The notes: a model not told the origin generated them from the sequence alone. A DNA stretch of 64,000 nucleotides from Phallus indusiatus (GCA_027605045.1 JAQFWX010000049.1:62001-126000), one strand, 5' to 3'. Counted from the first letter of the stretch, positions 1 through 13,110 are shown. A program made the numbers and translations.

Positions 1-1
1 T

Positions 2-76
2 CTGTTCGCTTTCATTGCTGGTTTTGGTATTTTGGTCATCTTGACGGTTTGGTACAATGTTCGAGAACGTCGGTGA
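2..76 (+). CDS. C-terminal end of a membrane protein (partial)
   Basis: The first bases of the window read as an open frame that ends at a TGA at 74-76. It encodes about 24 residues: a hydrophobic stretch rich in F, A, I, L, V and G, followed by a short charged tail ending in RERR. This looks like a last transmembrane helix with a basic cytosolic tail. The rest of the gene lies outside the window, so the family cannot be named. It could also be a chance frame, but the helix-plus-basic-tail pattern directly before a stop makes a real gene end plausible. It converges on the SF3B4 gene. Confidence 0.45.
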   Translation: MFAFIAGFGILVILTVWYNVRERR

Positions 77-272
77 AAAACGAAAAATTATTAGATTCAA
101 TACGTAATATAATTTGTCACATACACATGCATGCATTATAACAGTACGGACTCAACATTCTTAGTCTCGTAAAAGTCACTCGTTGTTTGTTTGTTTGGTT
201 TTTTATTTACGTGACTAGAACTAAAAAACATACAATACAAAAGTTCACTGTCTTTTTTCCCCCTACACCGAC

Positions 273-1530
273 TTAGCGACCCATGGGAGGGAATCCGGGC
301 GGTGGCGGTGGTGGAGGTACCATACCTGGTGGCATCATGCCCATCGGTGGTGGTGGAGGCGGCATCATACCTGAAGGTGGCATACCCGGTATCATACCAG
401 GCTGAGGTGCAAATCCAGCAGGAGGCGCAGGTGGAGGTCCGGGCATGTATCCGGGTGCGCCATTGTACACTGGCATATTCTGGGGAACCGGTGGTGGTGG
501 CGGAGGTGGTGGCATACCAGGAGCACCGGGAATTTGAGGTGGAATGATACCGGGTGCTGAAACGGGTGGAACACCACCCCCTGGGCCTGGTGCAACAGCG
601 GGAGGTTGTCCTTGACCTTGTGGTTGCGCCAATACACCCGCGAATTGACCTTGATAACCAAAACCAGGGCGTGGATTCACGGGGAGAGCGTTGTTCTTTC
701 TTGCTTGAGTGGCGAGCAGACGTTCGGCTGATGTACCGTGTCGTTCGCCTTTACCGTCTTTTTTGAAAGCGTATTGGACTGTGATAGCTTTGTTCATTAG
801 GAATTGGTTGTTCATCGCGTCCACCGCTGCGTCGGAGGATTCGAAATCGGTGTAGGAGACGAAGCCGTAACCTTTGGATGCGCCTGTAGTTGGATCGCGA
901 GCAATCTGCCGTTGTTTATTTAGTCAAAATAATAAGTTGTCCGAGAGAGAATGATACGCACTTTTGCGGTCGTGGCCATAATACCAAATGCACTAAATGT
1001 ATCATATAATAATCGCTCGTCGACATTTTCATCCAAATTACCAATGAATAGATTAGCCCCTACATCCAACTGCTTCTTATCTGACGAAGCCTAGATAAAA
1101 CGAGATGTGTGAGAAAAAAACAATGAGTTATATTAGATGACAACCATACCTTATTGACACGTATGGGTTTTCCCCATAGCTTGATCTGATTCATAATTTT
1201 ACATGCATACTCCGCATCATCCTCTGTTAGGAATTCGCAAAACCCATATCCTTGGTGAGACATCGACACCCGGTCTTTGGGGAGATGAACATTGACTATT
1301 TTATCGTTATCGTTACCGTCACTTTAATTGACAACTGAAGATAATGCTCGAAACACGTACCGACTGGTCCAGCTTGGAGCATTAGCTCCCAAACGATTGC
1401 ATCGCTAACGCGCTCATCAAGGTTGCCCTGTAAGTGAATATTAAACTTCAGTACTTCTTTTTTATTGTTAAAACTTTCATACCAAATATACTGTCGCCTC
1501 TTGATTTCTGTCATCTGGTCCTCGAGACAT
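273..1530 (-). CDS. SF3B4: Splicing factor 3b subunit 4 (SF3B4/Hsh49), U2 snRNP
   Basis: Core subunit of the SF3b complex of U2 snRNP, which helps tether U2 to the branch-site region of pre-mRNA in the nucleus. Five exons join in frame: 1483-1530, 1361-1427, 1150-1295, 962-1090 and 273-905 (340 aa). The ATG at 1530 gives [16 protein letters not shown], matching the family's N-terminus. RRM1 follows ([38 protein letters not shown]), then RRM2 ([38 protein letters not shown]), then the family signature [17 protein letters not shown]. The last ~130 residues are a Pro/Gly/Met-rich tail, as in other SF3B4 proteins. The first intron is short and the gene looks intact. Assignment to SF3B4 rather than another two-RRM protein rests on the [11 protein letters not shown] motif after RRM2. 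Confidence 0.95.
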
Positions 1531-3863
1531 TTTGTTAAATTCTTGCAAGAATAGGGACACGTGACGTGACTGAGTTTCAAAGTTCGGATCCGAACTCTCA
1601 ATTCCCGTTCGGAATGACAGAAAAAGTTAGAAACCTACTAGAGTGTTAGTGTACTCAGGTAAATGCCACTATATTAGCTACAATATATCTTTCACGATGA
1701 TACTGAACATTTTTTTTTCAAGTTCATTGACGGCATATTAAAGTCCGAGCGAATGTTCAGCAATAATTATGATTTTTTAGTCTTCATTTGAGCTGTAGAA
1801 AAGTACAAGAGATCAATTGGAACTCAAGACAAAAAAAATCTATTCATGCGTTTTATGAAGTGGATTACGCATTTATATCGCAGCTATATCTGTCGGTATA
1901 AAAAGGGACAATCAAATTAAAAAGTAATGCAATAAACTTCAAGGAAAAATAGTAGTACTGTGCGATGGCACTAGGACGGTCACTTACAATATGGAATAAT
2001 AAGCAATAATACATATAGAACAAGGTCGTGTCAAATTTATTAAAAGAAGGCGCAACATCATTGAGGAACCACTCAAGTCGCTCAAGCTCCGTACCCGCAT
2101 ATATAACCCTTGGATTTCTCCATTCCGCCCACTTTGCCTCTTTCCCACTGTCTTCCCAGTCGAAACCAAGAAGTGAACTCACAGGGACGACCGTCAGACC
2201 GTGAGGAAGGAAATTCACAGAAAATATCTAACAAATACGGTTTTTGAGCACAACGTGCCAGCGGCCGGTGCCCGCTGTTTTCGTTCACGTGGATCGAGAA
2301 ACGCTAACTTGGTTGGAATTCATTAGCCCGACATTTACCTGGTACGCAACAATTGGTGTTTGCTCTTTCAGAATCACTATGCTGACTTACTACTTCAACC
2401 CTACGAACTTCATCCCACTCCAACACCCACACCACCTCCGACACATTCACATTACACAGCATACCCGCTTGTACCAGCACAGCACACCCACCTCACACCC
2501 ATCTTTTACCTCACCAACAGCCGCGGCACGACGGGATTACTAGTTCATGCTGCCGACGGCCGGTTGAACGGAGGAATCAAAACTCACCCATACTCACGCA
2601 TGACCCGGGAGAGTCACTGGTCACCACGCAAACACCAGAAAAGCATTTACACTTCAATAAATCATTCGGTTCCAGCTTTGCGGATTTACACTGACCAGCA
2701 AATTCGCTGAACATCGGCTCTGGCAGTGCTAATGGTACTGTATACTCCGTTGTATCTGTACGACCTCGGACTGTACCGTCCAAAAAATTCGCTACTTTGT
2801 TGCATCGCTCCAAATACAGGATTCCAGCTTTTTTCACTTCTTAAGGGGCACACGATTTTACTTGCTTTTGACTTGCTTATACAAGTTTCCTCGTTGGCTG
2901 AGTAGATCTGTGGTAGTATCGTGATTGGTTGCTTTAGAGTAGGATGAAAGGAACAAGGGATTTGCAAAATAGTAGGCTTTGTTTTACGTACCAAGAAACG
3001 TTCATGTCAATTGAAACAAGTCTAATGTTCTGATTGGCTGAAGGGCACCGGATCTGGAAAGACCTCAGCCTGCATCTCGAATGATTTTGTGATTAATACT
3101 GCTCATTCAGCTCATACCTATAAGGTTCGTTTTCAAAGGATGAGGCATCCATAGGGATCAAGACCGTCTCCATAAACTGAGCTGGAAAGAGGGTGATTGA
3201 CGTAATTCAATGCTGCCCTTACGGCCTCCTTTCAAACCGTCCACATAGTGACGAATCATAACTCTGATGGTTTCCCTAAAAGCACAGATATGTAATACCA
3301 AACGATGAGACTGGTTGACATGAGAATTAGGGAATGACAGAGTTGATGGATTCTAGAATCGACGCAAGGACCAGTGCGACCATGTCACAACAGACCGTAC
3401 CTGCCAGTGCCAGTGTACATACATACATACACTCTATGTCAGCACACCGCACATACTGACTGTGACCGAGATTTATAACCGTTTTGTATTTTATTTTTCG
3501 TGAGAATTCAAAATATAGATATAAGTTTGAAAAAAAAAAGAAGAGACAAGATGTTTACAAAGGATTAGCTCAAGGTGAAAAGAGAAACAAAGTCAAATGG
3601 AGGAAGGGAAGCTTTGTATAACGTTCGATGTTATGTCACCAAACGCACCCAAAGATACTGATTCTCTATATCTCACACGATAATTAAAAAAGAACTCTCC
3701 GATTGGATTGAAAAAATGATCATGAAAGAAAGTAAAGAGATAGAGATAGAGAACACAGAATAAGGGAACGGGGCCAGATGCGGAAAAAGACGTCATGATG
3801 TGTGAGAGAGAAAGAGATAGAATTCCTATATGAAATGAACTAGGATAAATGCTATCCATCCTC
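1531..3863. other. Gene-poor interval, no recognised gene
   Basis: About 2.3 kb between SF3B4 and CDC42. Open frames on the minus strand at 1865-2218 and 2082-2288 include a tryptophan-containing stretch (SLLGFDWEDSGKEAKWAEW) that looks protein-like but matches no family I know and has no convincing splice partners. A CATACATACATAC run lies near 3420. AT-rich sequence around 3480-3560 is probably the 3' flank of CDC42. I see no RNA gene or transposon. Confidence 0.4.
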
Positions 3864-4706
<843 letters not shown>

Positions 4707-5924
4707 GATTTCTTTCTGGTTGGTGAATTGAATTATCAGAAGCCGTGTGACAAGATTGAGAGAAAGAGAGATATGGAGAGAAAAAGAAGAAGAATTGGCG
4801 GAGAGCGGTGATGTGATGCGAATCGACTCACGGGAATGTCAAGACAATTTAGACCGAGCGAATCTAGGGTGTCAAAAACGAGAAGAAGGAGATTAAAAGG
4901 CGATTGTCGGTTGATGTTATAACGTAAATCGGATGGTAGAGCGTGGAGACCGTCGGTTTCTGAGCCTGAACATTATGAAAACACATGGCGCAAGCCAGCG
5001 AGCGGAGACGACTCAGTTTTTTTGTGTATCTTAGAAACAAAAGGAAACAAAGTACGCACCTCAAGAGTCGTCGAAACGTAAAGAGAATTTAGATGAGTTT
5101 TAGAGGGTATGAGAGACGAGAATAGTTTATTATATAGCACTGGCACTGGCGATGGTTCCGAATCAAGTCCTAGCTGACTTCAAACCCCGCCAGCTATGCG
5201 TCCCGCCGTTATTGACTTGTAATGGTGGACCATTTATTTACCGTCCATTCAGTTGCTGCCAGCTATTGTTGTCCTCAGCTTCCCAACGTGCTTTTTGTTG
5301 CGTCTTGAGTTCACTATTATATTCAGAATATAGTTGTCTAATTATCATCTACACACATCCTATAGTGAAACTATTTTTGGATCCATCACCGGATTAAGCC
5401 TTGCAATACATGAAGCATTTGTTGAATCAGTAACCGGTTCTCGAAAATAGAGTGTCCAGAATAAGTTATCTGCATGCAAAGTTGTTCAAGTTGGACGTCG
5501 ACTCAAGCTACTGAGGGAGCTACAACAATTGTCCCAGGGGTTGTCAGGACAACCTGGAAGAACGAGCTCACAAATTAAAAATGATATCAAAATCTTTGTC
5601 CTTTTCCCCTATACCATTGAACTTGCTTTAGTCCGACTATCCTGCCCGATTCTGAAATCACGGCAAAAGATCCGGTGTCTTGTATGAATAACGAGCCCTG
5701 CCAGTGAATCTGTGTCCACTGAAATGCGGCGTCGACTAACGTATCGAGGACATGCCGCGATCAATGTCAATCATATTTAATAATGAGGACTGATATCATT
5801 TGGTGGCATACGGGCATTGTCCGCGACAGCGTGTGTCCAAAGCGCTGATCATGATACCACGAAACTTTTCGTGCCTGAACTCCCAGGGTTGCTCATCCAC
5901 TATCTTATCTCTATTGCCCCAAAG
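4707..5924. other. Intergenic region between CDC42 and the methyltransferase gene
   Basis: Divergent promoter region. The CDC42 side (about 4707-5130) is rich in GAGAGA/AAGAGA on the plus strand (pyrimidine-rich on the gene's own strand), typical of fungal promoters and 5' UTRs. Beyond 5150 I see only short frames without family resemblance. Confidence 0.4.
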
Positions 5925-6811
5925 ATGTCCACTTCGAAGAGCTCAATCGAATCTCGAGAACAGTTGAAAACAGGCATTGCAAAAGCCATACTTGCTGCTG
6001 TACCATTCGACGAAGAAAAGACTCGGGTAATGGATTACGCGTGTGGGACTGGTAAGAGCCTATCCCGTCAATTGATGACAATATCGAGAAATCATTTGAC
6101 CTTGGTTCTCAAGGTGCCATATCCCAACGACTCGCACCTTTTTGTAAACAATTAGTTGGGATTGACATCAGTTCTAAAGTTGTCGAAGAGTATAACCGAA
6201 AAGTCTCGGATCAGGGCATTCCCTCCGAAGGTAATCACAAGGCCCTTTCTGCAACTATTAATACTGACCCTGGACCATCTTCTCACTTCTCATAGAAATG
6301 ATCGCAATATGTGCAGATCTCTCTCAAACCCCGGAAATACTGAATAACGAGTTATTCGACATCGTCATTGTGAGTAGTATTAGTACAAAGTATACTATTT
6401 CCCGTCACTTTGCCTTCGCTTTTATAAATATAGTGTTCCCAAGCATATCATCACTTCCCCTCGATAGATACAACAACAAAGCTACTCACATCATTTCTAA
6501 AACCGGGAGGACACCTCCTTGTCGCTGATTTACTCAAAAGCAACCACTCACATTTGTTTCATTCCCATAAACGGCACGACCATGATGGCGAACGAGCGAA
6601 GAGTGATTGCAAAGCACACGACCATCAACACGGGGAAAAAGAGGCAGCTCTTCTCAGTCCAGTAATTCATCATGGTGGAATAACAGAAGAACAGACTATC
6701 GGGGCATTCCAAAGCGCAGGTTTAGTGGAAGTAGATTTTACTATAATTCATACCCTGCAAAAGGGGGACGATGAGATTGAAATATTCTTGGCAAAGGGCA
6801 GAAAAGCGTAA
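5925..6811 (+). CDS. Class I SAM-dependent methyltransferase
   Basis: Predicted methyltransferase with a Rossmann fold; the substrate is not identifiable. Exons 5925-6051, 6114-6230, 6296-6369 and 6434-6811 join in frame (231 aa). Motif I is MDYACGTGAISQRLAP (SAM-binding Gly-rich loop), the acidic post-I residue lies in QLVGIDIS, and motif II/III corresponds to FDIVICSQAYHH followed by LLTSFLKPGGHLLVADLL. A His/Asp/Lys-rich stretch (HSHKRHDHDGERAKSD, DHQHGEKEA) is inserted after the core and could bind metal. The C-terminus is a beta-strand-like segment ending FLAKGRKA. It resembles small fungal UbiE/YcgJ-type methyltransferases. The gene is convergent with REV1, only about 60 bp away. Confidence 0.85.
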
Positions 6812-6869
6812 ATAAACAAGTGTATAAATTATAAATAATGATAAAAAAGAAATAAGATATAATGGTACA

Positions 6870-9800
6870 TCACTTCAAAGATAATTGTCCGCCAAACCGT
6901 TTCTTTACAATTACATCCATCCGTGTTTTTACGTCCCAAAACGCTTTCCACCACAACTCCCCAACGCTCATTTTCCCGTGAAGCTGGTCTTGTTGACGAT
7001 CATCACAAGGCCATCGACTCTGCAATAAAAACTTCCACCACTTCAACGCCAAAATTGCCTTCTCACTCCCAACATCACTCTCAACACATTTCACCAAAAA
7101 TTTACCAAAATAATTAACATCCTTCTCTCTCGGTCCGTCGTCTTCAAAATTCTCCACCCATTGGCTTAAAACAGCCTGAACATCATCTTTTTCATCAACT
7201 TTCAAATCCTCCAACGCCTTACTAGTATTAATTTCCTTTCCCCTTTTCTTCAAAACCGGAATTTCCACATGCTTCGCAACAACTTCTTGTCGACGTCCAC
7301 GAACGGTTAAACGTGGGAGTCGTCTACTGCTATAATTTCGCCATTTGTTCAAAAGACGGGCCTGCTTCGCTTCGGCACTCATACTGGCTCGAAGCGCAAT
7401 ACCAGTCCCAACATTGGCCGCGCGTAAACTCGTCAATTGCTCCCGCTGGATGTCCACCGGTAGTTGTTTAAACACGTCCGGATCCACTTCAAATAACTTC
7501 AACTCTTGAGTATTGATGTTCAATCCTTGATTTTTTATTGTAATGCTGCCATCCGCTGGGGCCGGCCTCTTTGCGAAAAGAGGGTGCATGGCTTTTACAA
7601 AAAGAGCGGACGGACGAGATCTGGGTGCTAACTGTTTGGTTATCCGGGAGACATCAGGTTTTGGCTTCTTCGACGGTCCACCAGCACCCGGGCCGGGACT
7701 TTTGCTAGGGTATCTTTGTATTGACTTTGTAGGTGACGGTGATTCAGATAATCTCGCATTTTGATGAAGTCGAGATGGTCCAGCAACCGGGTGCGTTGAA
7801 TGACTCTGTTTTGCATATTCTTCCTCGATCTCCCGTCGAATATCATCCGGAAGTGCAGCTACGACTGTAGCATCCAACTGCGAGAGCGAGGGAAGCCAAG
7901 ACGGGTGTGCAATTTGTTTGTCGTCGTCCAGGTCAGTTCTGGTGGTAGGAGAGTCAAAAGCTTGAGGTGAAGGCGACTTTGTCATACTAAGCCGTGATAC
8001 ACTGGTTGGTGTCTCGGCTCGTTTGAATTGTAAAACCGTCTGACCAACAGTCGTTGGTTCTTCCAATTTCTGAACGTGAATGCCGATTCCTCTTAGTTCT
8101 TTCGGATCCAAATGCATCGCTTTTAGCAGTCGTACGGAGTGATCTCCAATGACGGTTTCATCTGCTGTAGCCTTTCCCCCTGGTCCTTCTAAAATCGATG
8201 ATTTATTGATTGTCTCGCATATACCATGCCCAAGAAACTTCAAACCATAAAAGGAAAAAATTTAATTGCCGCTTTATATGAATATGAATAAATAAATTAA
8301 TACTTTTGGAGCTTCTACCGGTGCGTTGGGATCGCGAACCATTATTTTCAAAGTGATGGATCGGCCGTGCTTGTTTATCTTGCGCAGCCTTTCAGATACT
8401 TCCTTAGCAACATTCCGAACGAACGTCTCCGCCTCTTCCTGGTTTGAAAAACGGATACCGTACTTGTCAATGAAAAAAGTGAGCATGCAAATATTGAGAG
8501 CATTTTTATTACATCGAACCCTCACATTAATCTCGCACGACACCGATTTCCGAACACGATCCGACTCGAGTTTAGTATCGTCAATTCCTCGAATGGCATT
8601 CCATAACTTTTCGCCATTCTTTTTGCCCAGAACGCCACACAACGCGTTTTTAGACTGTTTACTCAACTCGCCCAAGATCGTAGTATCGAATTTGGCCTTT
8701 AGTTTGCTCCGACTCGACCACCCAAAGCCTCTGATGTCTTCTACATCCAATGGTGCTAATGTTTCAAGACTGTTCTCCGGTAAAATGTGGTGTGATCCCG
8801 CCGGTTTGGCGAGTCTGGTTGCGACTCGAGCTAGAAGGACGTTATGCGAAATTCCGATACTAACTGATTTATTTTAATAAGATTTTAATCCTTAAAGTTT
8901 TGGGGATAAAAGCGTACTTTCGCAACCTGTGGTATCTTTTACTCTTTTCCGTATCGTTTCGGCTAGTTCCTTGGCAAAGTCAGGCTGGGGCTGGTTTGGA
9001 TGTATCATTGAAGTTCGTCTAGCTTGGTCGACCGTCCTCGATACGTCGATAAGTGCTTCATCCACTGAAACAGCTTCGATGTCATCAGCGTATGACATGA
9101 GTGTAATATAAAATTGGAGAGAGAGACGCTTATATCTTTAAAATTTGTCTCAGTGAAAATTCATCCGAGGAAGAACTATGTCATAAATTCACCGTTCGAA
9201 TTCATACGGGATGGTTTGGATTTCCGGACAAAGTCTCCGTGCTTGGCCTAGACTAATCAAAGTTCAAGCCTTAATTTTAATATAGGGAAATTTTTCTAAC
9301 CTCATGCCTCCTTTAATTCCAAACTTCCTGGCTTCATAACTTGAACTGGCTATCTCGCTAGTACTGGCTACTCCACCTTGACCAGTCTGGGAATGACAGA
9401 CGACAACTGGCTTTCCCTTCAAGTGAGGGCGATCAATAAGGCCAGCAGCCACAAAAAACGAGTCAAAGTCGCAATGCATAATAGTCTGCTCTTCAATGGC
9501 CACATTTTTCCCTTTTCGCGTTGAAGGTGGTTTTCGAAAAGTTATACCGCTCATACTAGTTCCCTCAGAAATAGGAATGACATCGATAGCCTGCTGCCCT
9601 TCTTGGGTTTTTGCACCGTTTTCGACGGTTTCGGCGGCTTTCGCGACGAGCTCTTGTAGTTCGGCTTTCCAGGTTGATAAATGGTGTAAACGTGAGTTTT
9701 TGTAATAACCCTCGATAAAACCGGGCGCAATGGCTGTATTCTCGGCGCGCCATTTGGGGTCGTCCATTTTGCGGGATGCAAAGCGGTTGGAGGTATGGAA

Positions 9801-10908
9801 TGCGTATGATGGCATTCTAGAGGCCTCTTCGACGGTTGCTGGGTCAGTGCCATGTAAGGGACGATCTACAGTGCGCGGTGGAGATAGTGAATCGGGTAAA
9901 TGCCTTTCTTCGTTCATTTCGTTCATGGGAAAGTCGAATGTGGAAGATGTATCAAGCTGTTTATCAATGGTTGGTCGCTTGACAGATGTCTGAGAATTTC
10001 CAGCTTGTGATGATGTCTTCAAAGCAAAATTTTGCCAAGGTAGCAAAACACCCGAGTTAATGCTCTCTAGGAGCCATTCAGGTCGCACAACCTTCATGTT
10101 CTTGAATTCAAGTACTTTGGCGGGCGTGAGATTAGAGGCTATGATATGCGTGCTGTGGAACTATCAATAACAGTAGAAGCGATGTGGTCAATATAACACG
10201 TACACCATTTTCTTTCTGTCCAAATAAGGATGGAAAACGCCACCGTGTTGAATTATGAGTTTTCGTAATTCTTGCACAGATGGATTTGTCCTGCCATTAA
10301 CCTATGCAACATTATATGTTGGTATATACAAGGCTTAAGGGAAAAGGGAAACGCACGTGCAGAGATAATCCTTTGAACAGGTCGCTTCTCTTCTCTTCGT
10401 TTTCCAAAATCTCGTGGTTTTGCAGGCTGAGCTTTGCTCGTTTCCGGTGCATGTACTCCCCCCATCCATGAAACTTAGATGGCCCGTAAATGTCGTGGTT
10501 CTCCATATATTCATTCTCAGGACTACGAGGGCGTTTCAATGAACTATAATTGACACTGTTACTCTGTAGCGGTGACTTTGCTGGATCTTCCGGCTTGACG
10601 TCAGGGTGCGTTGTGGTGGCGTTGTCACTAGATGGGCCCGGGAGACTCATGTTTGCAAGCGTGTCTAGAAACTCCGGATCGTCTGTTCCAAAAAGATAAG
10701 AGAAAGATTGTGATTCAGAAACGTTCCGGAGGGCAGTTGATGATAAAACATCCTGAGTTTCCGCTGTTTCATTTGACCGCGTTGACAGGTTTTGCTGGTT
10801 TTCTGGCAATGGTGGCGTCCGGACCTGTCTAAGTGCCTCTAAAAAATCGGAATCTTCTTTTCCAAACAGATCCGAAGAACTTGTTGATGAATTGAGTCCA
10901 CTTCTCAT
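6870..10908 (-). CDS. REV1: DNA repair protein REV1 (Y-family dCMP transferase)
   Basis: Translesion synthesis polymerase and scaffold for other bypass polymerases, acting in the nucleus. Seven exons: 10357-10908, 10206-10301, 9301-10160, 9193-9252, 8918-9135, 8304-8863 and 6870-8237 (1237 aa). Order of parts: acidic N-terminus with a repeated LFG-x-x-D-x-x-FL motif (about residues 12-35 and 69-92); BRCT domain (LHVNGRTNPSVQELRKLI ... STHIIASNL ... KVVRPEWLLESINSG); polymerase core with MHCDFDSFF and EAVSVDEALID, both holding catalytic acidic residues; little-finger end APKFLGHGICETINKSS. Two ubiquitin-binding-like motifs follow (ALPDDIRREIEEEY; FKQLPVDIQREQLTSL), then a C-terminal helical domain (WVENFEDDGPREKDVNYFG ... 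LKWWKFLL) expected to bind Rev7 and Y-family polymerases. Length and order match fungal REV1. All catalytic motifs are present. Confidence 0.95.
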
Positions 10909-11490
10909 TATCGTTCGTCATGGGTGTATTTGAAGGGGTGTCATGAAGGGCGACGAAGCGAGGACCCGCCGGATCCGTTTCGGACCTTTAAAACTAGTTT
11001 GAACCAGGTTGCTTGGACATTCACGCACATTTACCTTTGCCAAATTTCTGTGACTCTTTCTTCCCAGTCAACAATGTTGATATGAAGGGCATAAAAGTTA
11101 TGAGGCTGACGCTAAAATGCTTAAAGCAAGACACACGACATGACGAAACCCAGCGATCATGGGCCAACTAGTAAGGTCAATGTTCTTGCAACTTGAAAAA
11201 AAGAAAGAGGCGATTTTTGAGTCAGTACATCGAGTTTACTGCTACAATTGCAGCGTTATTGATTTTCAGACTTGGTCAATTCTTAATCGAAGCCAATACA
11301 GAGACTATACTATTATTTCCTATCAAGAAGTTTGGGCATATGTTTTGAACAACGACCTCATCAAGCAAGAAAGTACTATATCTGTCTTTGGCGATTATAA
11401 TACGAGATTACGAGGTCTATGCAGTACTACACCCGTCAGTCTTCGTGTTGTTCCAAAACCAAAGAAAACCATACAATTATAGATAAGTTA
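10909..11490. other. Intergenic: REV1 promoter side and 3' flank of peptide gene 1
   Basis: Upstream of REV1 and downstream of the first GGPG peptide gene. An open plus-strand frame at 11159-11482 has no signal peptide, no domain and no splice partners; I treat it as chance. Nothing else is recognised. Confidence 0.4.
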
Positions 11491-11676
11491 TCAGCTGTTT
11501 ACTCCGGGTCCTCCTACCTGGACTGGTGTCCCATTTGCACTAGCGAACGATACGGGTGTGGGTGTTGTAGTATCGCAAGGAGCGTCTTTGTAGGGTGCAG
11601 CGACGTCTGCACTAGAGAACTTGACAAGAATGAGAAGAATTCCGAATAAGAAAAGGGTTGGTTTCATTGAGGTCAT
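11491..11676 (-). CDS. Small secreted GGPG peptide, copy 1
   Basis: Intronless 61-aa frame starting at the ATG MTSMKPTLFLFGILLILV; an upstream in-frame ATG exists, but this start aligns with copy 2. It has a hydrophobic N-terminal signal-like segment ending near KFSSADVA, a short Ser/Thr/Pro-rich middle with the block APCDTTT, and the C-terminus TPVQVGGPGVNS. There is one cysteine in the mature part, no CaaX box and no dibasic Kex2 site. An A/T box (CTTTTAAG on the coding strand) lies about 45 nt upstream of the start. Copies 1 and 2 share P-Y-x-D-A-P-C-D-T-T-T and T-P-x-Q-V-G-G-P-G at the same spacing. Function unknown: a secreted peptide, a ribosomal-peptide precursor or an effector are all possible. 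Confidence 0.7.
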   Translation of the reverse strand: MTSMKPTLFLFGILLILVKFSSADVAAPYKDAPCDTTTPTPVSFASANGTPVQVGGPGVNS

Positions 11677-12123
11677 TGTCTGTGACGTGGAATATTTCGG
11701 TTTTCGCTCAACTCTACTTAAAAGTTTCAAACGCGGCTATTTCAAAATGAAATATAGGAGGTTCCCACGTCTAACTCTATTCAATGTTATTGCATACAGG
11801 TTTTCCGTGCCCCCCGGTAGCGCTCACGAGTGCATGTTCAAATGACAGTGTTCATTCTCATTCTCCATTCCAGACCTTTCCTATTCAAGAAGACTCAAGT
11901 GCATTTACATTTGATTTTCTGTTCCGGTTATACTAACGTTCTCTACCAGAGATTTGAGCATACTATTTGTAGTTGAAGTGGCAGCGTCAACAACTTACAC
12001 TACCAGTCATCGTTCAAATAAAAGCCCCCCTGGACCACGCCTCGAGACGATGCCTCTTTCTATCAATTTCAGCGTCAGCTACAGTTTGCCAATCAACAGG
12101 AAGGCGTACAGTAATCGAGGCAG

Positions 12124-12309
12124 TCATCGACCGTTCGGACCCGGTCCTCCTACTTGAATCGGCGTAGCAGCGACGCTAGCAGATGATTGGCTTGTCGTGG
12201 TATCACAAGGAGCATCATCGTAGGGTCCGACGATCGCTGCTTTCGAAGATATGGTGATAATGAGAAAAATTCCGAATAAGAGAAACAATGGTTTCGTCAG
12301 CAGAGTCAT
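12124..12309 (-). CDS. Small secreted GGPG peptide, copy 2
   Basis: Intronless 61-aa frame on the same strand as copy 1. The N-terminus (TKPLFLLFGIFLIITISS) is a strong signal-peptide candidate, followed by VGPYDDAPCDTTTSQ and the tail ATPIQVGGPGPNGR. The mature part aligns with copy 1 over its whole length, with identical blocks around DAPCDTTT and QVGGPG. A TATA-like TTTTAAAA lies about 35 nt upstream of the ATG. As in copy 1 there is a single mature cysteine. The two copies diverge most in the Ser/Ala-rich linker, which suggests that the C-terminal motif and the APCDTTT block are what selection keeps. I found no characterised relative from memory. Confidence 0.72.
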   Translation of the reverse strand: MTLLTKPLFLLFGIFLIITISSKAAIVGPYDDAPCDTTTSQSSASVAATPIQVGGPGPNGR

Positions 12310-12930
12310 TTTTGACGCGAAACACCTTCATTGCTGTCTGCTTTTAAAACCTTCACGTCTATGTCTCTGGAACAGGAATTAGAAGATTTCACGCTTGTCC
12401 AATTCAATTGTCGGTTATTGGCTCTTCTATACTCCCGGTGACAGCACAGTACGTCTTGGACAGTTTCAAATGACAGCCAGTGGAGATTGCCATTCATATG
12501 GTAAATCCTCCTGTTCAGTCTCAAAGAATTAGTGACTAAATGATTTGCGACAGGTAGCATTTGAACTTGTCTCTACAAGATCTGAGCCGTCTCTTCCAAA
12601 AGGAGTCATTTGTCCCGCCCCCTTGATGAATTAGATCCGCCATTTATCATGGTGACCGTAGTGTAGGGGCCCAGATCTCTGCGGGCTGACATGTAGAGTT
12701 TCAATTTGGGGGCAGCTTGTAGCATCCTGTCCAGCTTTGTACTAACATTTCAAATATTGTTTCAATTAGGAACGCATTACTACATTCAGAACAATGGCAC
12801 TATGGACGCGATTCAACTCCACGCTTCGAGATTGCGCGTTGCTTTCAACGATGAATATATCAATTTTGTTTTCTCATGAGATTGAAAACAACACCCACAT
12901 TGGTTACTTCAATACGGCCATAATACGCTG

Positions 12931-13110
12931 TCAAATATTTGGTCCCCCGAAACCGATCTCTTGAGGATCAGCCCTAATGAGCAGCTGACTTGGCGTGGTA
13001 TAGTCGGGAGCACGTTCATAAGGACCAGTGGCAGCTGCTTCAGAAGATTTGGAGAGCATGAATAGAAGTCCGAATATAAGAAAGGTTGTTGATTTCGCGA
13101 GTAGATTCAT
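12931..13110 (-). CDS. Small secreted GGPG-type peptide, copy 3 (divergent tail)
   Basis: A 59-aa intronless frame. It starts MNLLAKSTTFLIFGLLFMLS and has a signal-like hydrophobic core, then GPYERAPDYTTPSQ, which aligns with the GPYDDAPCDTTT block of copy 2 but lacks its cysteine. The C-terminus is EIGFGGPNI, a variant of the GGPG-x-N ending that has lost the last Gly. A CTTATAAG box lies about 50 nt upstream of the ATG. Strand, spacing and length match its neighbours, so this is a family member rather than a chance frame. It may be a diverged or decaying copy. Confidence 0.6.
   Translation of the reverse strand: MNLLAKSTTFLIFGLLFMLSKSSEAAATGPYERAPDYTTPSQLLIRADPQEIGFGGPNI

Noticed and set aside
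302..661. Open frames on both strands over the SF3B4 tail
   Set aside because: They are shadow frames of the Pro/Gly-rich low-complexity coding sequence.
11159..11482. 107-aa plus-strand ORF
   Set aside because: No signal peptide, domain, homology or splice context; composition is unremarkable.
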